Positions 7,973 through 15,842 of a stretch of DNA of 64,000 bases are shown piece after piece. Under the pieces are notes generated by a model. It was given only the letters and a program-made list of their open reading frames with translations, did not search any database and was not told where the DNA came from. The number at the start of each line of letters is the position of its first letter. The stretch's first letter is position 1. The position numbers and the translations under genes are program-made. The stretch comes from Cyanobacteria bacterium SIG31 (GTDB lineage: Bacteria > Cyanobacteriota > Vampirovibrionia > Gastranaerophilales > Gastranaerophilaceae): NCBI GenBank assembly GCA_015152465.1, contig SUTX01000003.1, positions 39,707 to 103,706 of the forward strand, in the 5' to 3' direction.

Positions 7973-9922
7973 CTATTGACCGTTACAGCCGAAAGCAATT
8001 GTAACGTGTTCTTTCGGATTGATAGCTGAAATTTTGAAACCTTTTGCATCAACTAAGTAAGCAACTTCGTCTCCTGTTGTTTGGAATAAGCCCATTGTAC
8101 CTGATAGCGCTGTTCTAGTTAAATCAATTGGAGCTTTGATTGTATCTTTAACAACATCGTAAGCACTTCTTCCTGCTGCAGGGAACTGTCCTTGGAACAC
8201 TTCGCCTAGTGCAATACCAGTACCTGTTGATACGTCTTCCACAGCATTACCAAGCGTAGTTAACATACCACCTGTTGTTCTACCAACAATACCAACAATA
8301 GAACCTGCCCAAGTAAATGGAGCTGTTACTAACCTTGAAATAATATTAGGTGTATTTGACTTGTCTATTTGTGCGGTCAAAATTTGTCTTGGTAATGTTG
8401 CCTTGCAACCACAATTTTCAATATCAGTAAACGCAAGTTTTAAAGCACCTTTTTGACAGCCAGATGGTCTGATTACTTCTACAACTTTGCCGTGTACATT
8501 AGAACCACAAGGGAATAATTTTCCATTAATTGTCACATCTTCAAGTGTTTTAGCTGCAAATTTTTGACCTACATGAGATGATTTTGCAGTAACTTGGTCT
8601 TTAAATTCAAGTTGTAATGTAGGAATTTTAACTAATTCATCTTCTTGAACAAAAGCTTTTTTATCAACAGGGCAAATTGGACAATCATTATTTGCTGTTA
8701 CTGGGTTTTTATCAATGCCTGCACTTACCCTAATATTTTGTAACATAGATGCAATTTCTGCACGAGTAGCATCTTTGAATGGAGCAATCATTCTCGGATT
8801 AGGAGAATCATTCAAAGCTCCCTTATCTAATGCTGTTGCAATAGGAATTTGTGCCCATTCAGGAACAGTGTTTCCATCCGTGTATTTTGACAATATTTCT
8901 TGAGCTTTACATTTATCAACTTGAGGACAATTAATACCTTTTGATAATGCACATAATGCTTCAACCCTTGTTACATTATGATTTGGCATAAATGTACCAT
9001 TCGGATATCCTTTCAATAAGTTTTGATGAACAGCAACTGTAATAGCAGAATTAGCCCAATGGTTCATAGGAACATCAGAGAAAAGTTTTTCAGGTGCAGA
9101 AGAATACATATCTTTATCAAAACCTTTTACAATCATCGTTGCAAATTCTGCTCTGGAAATGTTTTTAGATGGTTTAAACATTCTATCAGGATAGCCTACA
9201 ACAACATCATTAGTTGCGAGTTTATCAATAGGACAAGATGCCCAGTAACCATTTGGAACATCTGGGAACATCTGCAATTGAGTAGGAGCAGCTGCACCTG
9301 TTAGATTAGCAAATGGAGATAAGTCAAATGGAACTAATGTTTTCTTAATTGCTTGAATAGAGTTATTTGTGCTCATTTGAATAGGACAACCCATGCCATC
9401 CATTCTACTTTCATCCCTTAAAATAGAAACGCCATTATGGCTTCCCATATCATTCAAACAAGGAATATTAGATGCCGCACCTGTAATTTGACCATCTTGT
9501 GCAATTGTTGTACCCATAACTTGTTGAGTTAACATTTTTTTATCATCCCTACATACGCCAAAACCTTCTGATGAATAAACTGAATCAGCTCTGGTACCAA
9601 CATAATTGTTGTATCCATAAATTCCATTAGGATATGCATAAACTTGCTTCATGTTTTCTCTATCAAAACCACTTGTGTTTGGGCATAAAGCACAAGACGG
9701 AACAGGATCTGGATCACATTTAGGCATATCACAGCATGGTGTAGGTTTTGGATCACAAGGACAAGCGGCCCCTGTTACGGTCGGTAATTCATTGCAACCA
9801 CAATTCGATTGAGTAACAATCGGGCGTTGGTCGCAAGGGCAAGCTGCCATTACCGTATTGAACGAACACGTTGCTATACCAACGGCAATTGCAGCTGCCA
9901 CAGTAAGTTTTCTAATCGTCAT
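7973..9922 (-). CDS. Secreted S-layer-homology protein with cysteine-rich N-terminus
   Basis: A signal peptide (MTIRKLTVAAAIAVGIATCS.., cleavage after about A27) leads into a segment with 11 cysteines between residues 28 and 80, in CPC, CGC and CCDMPKC groups. Three SLH modules follow at about 219-268, 281-330 and 345-400, with the usual FPDVPxxYWA, GYPDxxFKP and TRAE elements. SLH modules anchor proteins to cell-wall polymers; cyanobacterial relatives use them in porin-like outer-membrane proteins. The last 230 residues are not a recognised domain and do not clearly read as a beta-barrel. AAGGAGG precedes ATG 9922. It is a single-gene unit with its own terminator, and may be an abundant envelope protein. 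Confidence 0.85.
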   Translation of the reverse strand: MTIRKLTVAAAIAVGIATCSFNTVMAACPCDQRPIVTQSNCGCNELPTVTGAACPCDPKPTPCCDMPKCDPDPVPSCALCPNTSGFDRENMKQVYAYPNGIYGYNNYVGTRADSVYSSEGFGVCRDDKKMLTQQVMGTTIAQDGQITGAASNIPCLNDMGSHNGVSILRDESRMDGMGCPIQMSTNNSIQAIKKTLVPFDLSPFANLTGAAAPTQLQMFPDVPNGYWASCPIDKLATNDVVVGYPDRMFKPSKNISRAEFATMIVKGFDKDMYSSAPEKLFSDVPMNHWANSAITVAVHQNLLKGYPNGTFMPNHNVTRVEALCALSKGINCPQVDKCKAQEILSKYTDGNTVPEWAQIPIATALDKGALNDSPNPRMIAPFKDATRAEIASMLQNIRVSAGIDKNPVTANNDCPICPVDKKAFVQEDELVKIPTLQLEFKDQVTAKSSHVGQKFAAKTLEDVTINGKLFPCGSNVHGKVVEVIRPSGCQKGALKLAFTDIENCGCKATLPRQILTAQIDKSNTPNIISRLVTAPFTWAGSIVGIVGRTTGGMLTTLGNAVEDVSTGTGIALGEVFQGQFPAAGRSAYDVVKDTIKAPIDLTRTALSGTMGLFQTTGDEVAYLVDAKGFKISAINPKEHVTIAFGCNGQ

Positions 9923-10170
9923 TTTAACCTCCTTATAGGTAACGTCTTTAGCTCTATTAGCTTGAGCTTTAGAGCTTTATTGTTTTCATTTACACTAAAT
10001 TATGGAGTTTTAAGAAATTAAAAACATTACCGAAAAAGTGAGTCCAGTTGGGGGAAAAGAAAATTTACCACAAGGTAAAACTCAAATAAAGATTATGTAA
10101 AGGCTTATAAAAACTATGTTACACTTAGATTATAAACAGAATAGTGGTTAGTTTTATAGGAGAGGAAATT

Positions 10171-11289
10171 ATGATACCTATTTTAGATTCAAAAAGACAA
10201 TACGCAACTATTGGAGCAGAAGTTGAAAAAGCTGTGTGTGAAGTTCTTCGTTCTGGCTCTTACATTCTAGGACCAAATTGCAAAGCTTTAGAAGCTGAAC
10301 TTGCAAAGTATATCGGATGTAACTATACAGTTACTCTTAACTCAGGAACTGATGCTTTGCACTTAGCACTAAGAGCTCTTGATATAGGTGCTGGTGATGA
10401 AGTTATCACAACTGCATTCACATTTGTTGCTACAACAGAAGCAATCGGAATAGTTGGTGCACATCCTGTATTTGCTGATATTGATCCAGATACATTCAAC
10501 ATTGACCCTGCTAAAATTGAAGCAGCAATCACCCCAAGAACAAAAGCTATTATCCCTGTTCACTTATATGGTCAACCTTGCGATATGGACGCAATTATGG
10601 ACATCGCTAAACGTCACAATTTATATGTAATTGAAGACTGTTGCCAAGCAATCGGTGCAAAATACAAAGGCAAAATGGTTGGTACATTCGGTGATATTGG
10701 TTGCTTCAGCTTCTACCCAACTAAAAACTTAGGTGGCATGGGAGATGGCGGATTAATTTCTGTTAACTCTGAAAACCTTAAAAATAGAATTATTGCACTA
10801 AGAAACCATGGTGGTGCAGTTAGATACTATCACGACGAAATCGGTGTTAACTCAAGATTAGATGAAATCCAAGCGGCAATTTTGAGAATCAAATTAAATT
10901 ATATTGATGACTGGAATACTGCTAGACGTGACCACGCTAAAACATACAATGAATTATTCGCTGGATGCTCAGATATTATCACACCATCAGAATTAAGCGA
11001 TACTTATTGTGTATACCACCAATATACAGTTAAAATTCCTAACAGAGATAATATTCACAAAATGCTACAAGAAGCTGGCATCGGAGCTATGTTGTACTAC
11101 CCAGTACCTCTACACTTACAAAAAGTTCATGCTCATCTTGGATTCTCTAAAGGTATGTTACCTCATACTGAAAAGAATACTGAACTTGTTATTTCTCTAC
11201 CAATGTTCCCTGAATTAACTTTAGAAGAACAAAAAACAGTTGCATCAACATTAATCGACTGCTTAGAGAAATCAAAAGCTTTAGCATAA
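10171..11289 (+). CDS. DegT/DnrJ/EryC1/StrS-family PLP aminotransferase
   Basis: The product is a 372-residue fold-type I PLP enzyme. SGTDALHLALRAL forms the phosphate-binding region, and K185 in FYPTKNLGGMGDGG is the expected Schiff-base lysine. GSYILGPNCKALE near the start is also typical. The family transaminates nucleotide-linked keto-sugars to amino-sugars for surface polysaccharides or glycoprotein glycans. The ATG at 10171 has TAGGAGAGG just upstream; the in-frame ATG at 10144 has no such site and would add nine atypical residues. The gene is a single unit closed by a strong terminator, and no sugar-nucleotide genes are adjacent, so the substrate is unknown. Confidence 0.92.
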   Translation: MIPILDSKRQYATIGAEVEKAVCEVLRSGSYILGPNCKALEAELAKYIGCNYTVTLNSGTDALHLALRALDIGAGDEVITTAFTFVATTEAIGIVGAHPVFADIDPDTFNIDPAKIEAAITPRTKAIIPVHLYGQPCDMDAIMDIAKRHNLYVIEDCCQAIGAKYKGKMVGTFGDIGCFSFYPTKNLGGMGDGGLISVNSENLKNRIIALRNHGGAVRYYHDEIGVNSRLDEIQAAILRIKLNYIDDWNTARRDHAKTYNELFAGCSDIITPSELSDTYCVYHQYTVKIPNRDNIHKMLQEAGIGAMLYYPVPLHLQKVHAHLGFSKGMLPHTEKNTELVISLPMFPELTLEEQKTVASTLIDCLEKSKALA

Positions 11290-11302
11290 TGGATTAAAAA
11301 TA

Positions 11303-11342
11303 AAAAGGAGCGGTTTTGCGAAATACAAAACCGCTCCTTTTT
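11303..11342 (+). terminator. Rho-independent terminator after the aminotransferase gene
   Basis: The 16-base arms AAAAGGAGCGGTTTTG and CAAAACCGCTCCTTTT enclose a 7-base loop, and a T-run follows. Confidence 0.9.
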
Positions 11343-11379
11343 AATAGCAAAATTTTTTTTTAGTTGTTTTGGTATTGCC

Positions 11380-12972
11380 ATGAGAACTAACTTTAAAACA
11401 AGTATAAAAACGTCTAATATATTAACCCCTGAGGTCCTGTTAAAAACTGTCCAAAAAAAGGGGTATTTCCCAAAGTATTCCCACAACATCGCAAATGACA
11501 GTGTACTAAAGGAACTCTATTTTCTAGCAGACAAATATCGACAAACACTATCAATCATTGATAAGGCAAAATTAATTAAGCACGAAAGATATATGCTTTA
11601 TGAAGAACTTGAGCATCCAGAACTTACTCTTGCTAGAAATTACTCAGAAATACAAAAAATGAGGTTTACAAAAAAAGGTAAAAGAAATATTGTAGACGTC
11701 TTGAACTTATTTAACACTAACGCTCTTAGAAGAATTGAATCCTTAAAAAAACCTTTTAAAAGTAATGCTAGTATAGATAAATTCAATACAATAGAAAGAG
11801 TTTCTAACAAAATAAAACCAACAAATAAAGTAAATAAATCTACATTAGAGTCCTTAAAGGTAGTCTCCGATTGGCTTAAGGATTCTTTAACTAAAGATGC
11901 AAAAAATGACTTTAAAGAAGAAGTTAAAAAAATTAATTTTAATATTAGAACAAGAGAGCCTGCAATTTTACGAGAACTACTTATAGAAACAAGTTTAGAT
12001 TCTGCAGAACAAGAAAAAGTTAAAATTTTAATAGAATCCATATTAAAAGATAAAAAAGCTTCTCCAGAAACTTATCATATTGCTATTTGGGCAGGTGGCA
12101 AATATAAAAATAATGAAATTTTTGAGAAATTAAAAGAAATAGCGTTAAATAAAGAAGAAAAAGATGTCCGGAAAAGAGAACTGGCCATCCATTCTACATC
12201 GATGTATGCAAGAGAAAAATTTAAAGATGTCGAGTCTATAATATTATCAATTGCTAAAGAAGATTCTGTTTTTGCACCATTAGGTAAAATTATTCACAAC
12301 AAGTTAAATGGCACCCATTATAGTCAAAAGGATAGAGAGCTAAAAAATATGGACTATAACGAAAAACTCAGGTTTAAAAGATGGCGGGATCGTTTTGTTA
12401 TTTCTGAAAAAGAACTAAGCCCAAGAGAAATTAATGCTATCGATAGAGGTCTCTACCCATTCAAAAATATATTAAAATTTTTTGTTAAAACAGTTGGCAA
12501 AAGTATTACACTCATGGGGATTGATTCATACACCAAATATGCCCCTGAACGAGCTGGGCTTAGAGGATTTTCTAATGGAATCAACAATAGCGGAGATTTT
12601 TACGATAGTATAATGGGAATACATACCAAAAATGGAACTTTTTTAGGAGACAAAATTGAACGTAAGTTGCAAGATAATATGATAACACACGAGTGCGCAC
12701 ACTTACTTCATGATTATCTTTTTCCAAATTTCAAACAAAAAATACAAACTCTTTATGAAAAAGCTTTAGTAGAAAATAAAGCAATAGATTATTACGCCAA
12801 GAATAATGCTTTTGAATATTTTGCACAAGGTTTTGAGGCTTATACATCAATCTATAAACCACACAAATACATAATCGATGACGATGCGCTGAGTAACACT
12901 TTATATAAATTAATCCAAAAAGACCCTGATCTGTATGAATTTATTGATAAATTAGTCAAATATGGAACATAA
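11380..12972 (+). CDS. Large protein with HExxH zinc-peptidase-like C-terminal domain
   Basis: This 530-residue protein has a helical N-terminal two-thirds (about residues 40-330; Lys- and Glu-rich, with possible repeat-like helical hairpins at 200-300). The C-terminal domain contains H437-E-C-A-H441, a zinc-binding and catalytic signature. It is followed by AFEYFAQGFEAY (E479 or E486), which fits the third ligand of zincins such as the anthrax lethal factor-like group. No signal peptide is seen, so it is either cytoplasmic or exported by a non-Sec route. No good ribosome site precedes ATG 11380. Peptidase activity is inferred from the motif only, and the target is unknown. Confidence 0.65.
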   Translation: MRTNFKTSIKTSNILTPEVLLKTVQKKGYFPKYSHNIANDSVLKELYFLADKYRQTLSIIDKAKLIKHERYMLYEELEHPELTLARNYSEIQKMRFTKKGKRNIVDVLNLFNTNALRRIESLKKPFKSNASIDKFNTIERVSNKIKPTNKVNKSTLESLKVVSDWLKDSLTKDAKNDFKEEVKKINFNIRTREPAILRELLIETSLDSAEQEKVKILIESILKDKKASPETYHIAIWAGGKYKNNEIFEKLKEIALNKEEKDVRKRELAIHSTSMYAREKFKDVESIILSIAKEDSVFAPLGKIIHNKLNGTHYSQKDRELKNMDYNEKLRFKRWRDRFVISEKELSPREINAIDRGLYPFKNILKFFVKTVGKSITLMGIDSYTKYAPERAGLRGFSNGINNSGDFYDSIMGIHTKNGTFLGDKIERKLQDNMITHECAHLLHDYLFPNFKQKIQTLYEKALVENKAIDYYAKNNAFEYFAQGFEAYTSIYKPHKYIIDDDALSNTLYKLIQKDPDLYEFIDKLVKYGT

Positions 12973-13043
12973 ATACATTTACAAAACGTTACAAATAGTG
13001 TATATTATTATAAGAAAGATTGTAAAAATAAGAGGAAGAGTAT

Positions 13044-13916
13044 ATGAACAATATTGTAATTTATTCATCAAAACCAATGCCTGAATTAGAAGCTGTGCTA
13101 ATGGATATCGATGAAGCAGAAGTAAAAACAGTTAATATCGACCAAATGAAAGATTATGCAATGCACAATCCATCATTAATGTTGGTCGAAAATATTGACG
13201 TAGCAAAAGATGCATTGATGACTAACAAATTTCCTTGCCCAATATTGTTCTTTGGCCCTGTTAGAAAAGATGTAACAGTAAGAGCAGAAGGATACGATTT
13301 TATTACAGACCCTACTAAAACAGATGAGCTTCTTGTTCGTGCAAATGCTCTTCTTAGAATCAAGCTAATAAAAGATAAACTTGAAAGAGTCAGTACTACA
13401 GATGACTTAACAGGTTTACATAACAGAAAATATCTACAAGAGCGTTTAGAAGAAGAAATTTCTCGTTCAAGACGCTATGGAACTAAGCTTTCTTGCATCT
13501 TGTTTGATATAGATTATTTTAAAGTTGTAAATGATATGTATGGTTACGAATGGGGCGATATTCTACTTAAAAACATTGCTAATAAATTAACCGCAATGGC
13601 TCGTAAGGAAGATATCGTAACACGCTATGGTGATGAAGAATATTTACTAGTACTTCCTAACACTTCAGAAGAAAATGCTTTCTTATTCGGAGAAAGATTT
13701 AGACGTGAAGTTGAAAAAATGGAATTCATCCCAGCTGGAGAAGAAGAAGCGCACAAAATCACAATTTCTGGCGGAATTTCAACTTATCCTTGTATGCCAG
13801 ACGTAGATGAAGATGCAAACACAGTAATAAGATATGCTGAGCACGCATTATACAATGCAAAACACAGAGGAAAGAATAAAATAGTTCAATTCTCTCAAAT
13901 GAATTTGGAAATGTAA
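13044..13916 (+). CDS. GGDEF-domain protein with receiver-like N-terminus and altered signature
   Basis: Residues 1-110 resemble a degenerate receiver domain (MLVENIDVA and PILFFGP strands). Residues 115-285 are a GGDEF domain with DDLTGLHNRKYL, the metal-binding FDIDYFKVVND and a C-terminal AEHALYNAKHRGKN. The signature itself reads GDEEY at 196-200, with Asp replacing the second Gly. The inhibitory-site motif RxxD is intact at 187-190, five residues upstream. Diguanylate cyclases make cyclic di-GMP; here either activity is kept with an unusual loop or the protein acts as a c-di-GMP sensor. AGAGGAAG precedes ATG 13044. A terminator follows directly. Confidence 0.85.
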   Translation: MNNIVIYSSKPMPELEAVLMDIDEAEVKTVNIDQMKDYAMHNPSLMLVENIDVAKDALMTNKFPCPILFFGPVRKDVTVRAEGYDFITDPTKTDELLVRANALLRIKLIKDKLERVSTTDDLTGLHNRKYLQERLEEEISRSRRYGTKLSCILFDIDYFKVVNDMYGYEWGDILLKNIANKLTAMARKEDIVTRYGDEEYLLVLPNTSEENAFLFGERFRREVEKMEFIPAGEEEAHKITISGGISTYPCMPDVDEDANTVIRYAEHALYNAKHRGKNKIVQFSQMNLEM

Positions 13917-13919
13917 AAT

Positions 13920-13947
13920 AAAAAAGCTCCCAGATGGGAGCTTTTTT
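13920..13947 (+). terminator. Rho-independent terminator after the GGDEF gene
   Basis: AAAAAAGCTCCCA and TGGGAGCTTTTTT flank a GA loop. It starts 3 bases past the stop codon. Confidence 0.9.
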
Positions 13948-13994
13948 ATTTTGTATACACATGCTAATATAAATGCATAAACAAGGGGTTTTAA

Positions 13995-14981
13995 ATGATT
14001 TCAAAAACAAAAAATATTTTAGAGTGTTCTAGGATTTTCTCACTTCCAATGACAATATTATCATGGCTTATAATATTTACCTTTTCAGTAATTAACTCCG
14101 GTAATATCGTTTATGGACTAATTGCCTTAGCAGGAATTTGTTTAGTGCATTTAGGGGCTAATGTAACAGATGACTATTTTGATTATAAATCTTTAATCAA
14201 AAGAGTTGATTTTAACAAGGAAGAATACTTAAAAAATTCACAAAAAACAAAATGCAGATACCTAATAAGTGGGCTTTTAAGTGAGAAACAAGTACTAGGA
14301 ACAATTTTTGTATATTATACGTTAGCTTTATGTTGCGGATTTTATTTATATTTAAAATGTGGTATTGGAGTTTTTTATTTTGCTTTTATTGGAGCAGTTA
14401 TCTCCATTTCATATCCATTCATTTCCAGAATATGTTTATCTGAGATTGCTGTCGCCGTAGCTTATGGTCCAGCTCTTTTCGGCGGTGTCTATTATGTAAT
14501 GAATGGAATCTATTCTTGGGAAGTTTTTATGCTATCAATTCCAAGCATGCTAATGACTGTTATTCTATTGTACATTCACACAATAATGGATTATGAGTTT
14601 GATTTAAATGAAGGCAAGAAAACTCTTGCAAATATTTTCAGCTCACAACTAGAATCTTTAATCGTGCTAAAAATTCTTCTAGTACTCGCCTATTCTTCAC
14701 TAATCCTCTTATGTGTCTATGATATTTTAGATTGGCAAGTCTTTTTGGTATATATAACAATACCTTTGGGCGTAGATCTATATCGTTCAATGAAACAATA
14801 TGCATTCTATTCAGAAGGACTTCCTCCAAAAAAATGGTACCATTTTCCAATGGAAAACATTGAAAAATACAAAAAAAATAATGAAGCACCTTTTATGATA
14901 CGCATGCTACAGGCAAGGAACTTAATGATTTACTTTTCTTTAGTCTTGGTGGCTACAATTATCATATGCTTAGCTTTATAA
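13995..14981 (+). CDS. UbiA-superfamily prenyltransferase (MenA-like)
   Basis: The 328-residue protein has about eight or nine hydrophobic helices. It carries both Asp-rich motifs of membrane prenyltransferases: NVTDDYFDYKS at residues 56-66 and DYEFDLNEGKKTLA near 199-212. The second motif, with GKxTLA, is typical of MenA-type enzymes, which attach a polyprenyl chain to dihydroxynaphthoate in menaquinone synthesis. No other quinone genes are nearby, so the acceptor is uncertain. The AAGGGG before ATG 13995 serves as ribosome site. Its last bases overlap the convergent thioesterase gene by 6. Confidence 0.82.
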   Translation: MISKTKNILECSRIFSLPMTILSWLIIFTFSVINSGNIVYGLIALAGICLVHLGANVTDDYFDYKSLIKRVDFNKEEYLKNSQKTKCRYLISGLLSEKQVLGTIFVYYTLALCCGFYLYLKCGIGVFYFAFIGAVISISYPFISRICLSEIAVAVAYGPALFGGVYYVMNGIYSWEVFMLSIPSMLMTVILLYIHTIMDYEFDLNEGKKTLANIFSSQLESLIVLKILLVLAYSSLILLCVYDILDWQVFLVYITIPLGVDLYRSMKQYAFYSEGLPPKKWYHFPMENIEKYKKNNEAPFMIRMLQARNLMIYFSLVLVATIIICLAL

Positions 14982-15719
14982 CTTAGCCCAAACACATTCC
15001 ATCAAAAATAAATCTTCACCATTAGCATTTTGAAGCCTGTGAACAGTTGTTACCTCGTCTTTAAACTCAATTTGAGAAATCAAGTTGTCACCAAACTTTG
15101 CTTCTTTTTTATATATCATGTCAACTACCTTTATTTTATGTTCATTTTTGAACTCGTAACTTAAAGGTTCAAAAGCCCATACAATATAATTTCCATTATT
15201 TGCATGTCCATTAACATCTAAATCGTTATACCTAACTTCAAACTCTTTTTCTAATATAGGTTTTGTAATTGAAGTAATTTTAGCAAAAGCTAAGTCATCT
15301 TCTCTTTTTTCAAACTGTCTCATATAAGGAGAATCCGGAATGGCAACAGGTACTGGAACAATTGTACGAGAGTCTATATCAACCATTGACCACATGCTAT
15401 GCATTCTACCTAACAGCTTTTCGCCCCTATATAGTTCAAAATCACGAAAAGCAAAAAGTTTATTATAACCTCTTGGTTCAGTTTTTAAAGTTAATTCTTG
15501 AACATCAAATGGATATTCTTCAAATTCCATACGATACTTTAGTAAAAACCAAGCATAGTTTTTGGGATGAATAAACGAATAGCCAAAGCCCAAGTCTTCA
15601 GCATTCTTACTTGCAATGTCTTGTAAAAAGTTTAACAAAGCAAAAGGCTTCATTGCTAAATTCTGATCGGTTTCAGAATATTTTAAAATTAATTTTTCTT
15701 CATAGCCGTTTTTTATCAT
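14976..15719 (-). CDS. Acyl-ACP thioesterase
   Basis: The 247-residue product has two hot-dog halves in the manner of plant FatA/FatB and bacterial acyl-ACP thioesterases. The N-terminal half contains YSETDQNLAMKPFALLNFLQ and a WFLLKYRMEFEEYP strand. The C-terminal half contains EFEVRYNDLDVNGHANNGNY, where D, N and H match the catalytic network of this family. It releases fatty acids from acyl carrier protein in the cytoplasm. It overlaps the convergent prenyltransferase gene by 6 bases and is divergent from the hydrogenase-like operon, whose promoter lies in the 123-base spacer. Confidence 0.88.
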   Translation of the reverse strand: MIKNGYEEKLILKYSETDQNLAMKPFALLNFLQDIASKNAEDLGFGYSFIHPKNYAWFLLKYRMEFEEYPFDVQELTLKTEPRGYNKLFAFRDFELYRGEKLLGRMHSMWSMVDIDSRTIVPVPVAIPDSPYMRQFEKREDDLAFAKITSITKPILEKEFEVRYNDLDVNGHANNGNYIVWAFEPLSYEFKNEHKIKVVDMIYKKEAKFGDNLISQIEFKDEVTTVHRLQNANGEDLFLMECVWAKL

Positions 15720-15766
15720 AGTTCAAATTATAGCATAAAAAAACCATAATAATCCCCCTAAAAGAC

Positions 15767-15795
15767 TTGATTTTATAATATGTTAGCAATATAAC
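15767..15795 (+). promoter_or_regulatory. Predicted promoter of the hydrogenase-related operon
   Basis: TTGATT (15767-15772) and TATAAC (15790-15795) are 17 bases apart, about 50 bases upstream of the first gene. No other promoter-like site of this quality lies in the spacer. Confidence 0.5.
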
Positions 15796-15842
15796 AGAGT
15801 TGTAAGAAGTTAGACTTTACATAACTTGGGGACAACTTTATA

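Noticed and set aside
7819..8052. Open frame on the minus strand across the end of the SLH gene
   Set aside because: It runs out of frame over the SLH gene's 3' end and its terminator hairpins; composition is that of a shadow frame.
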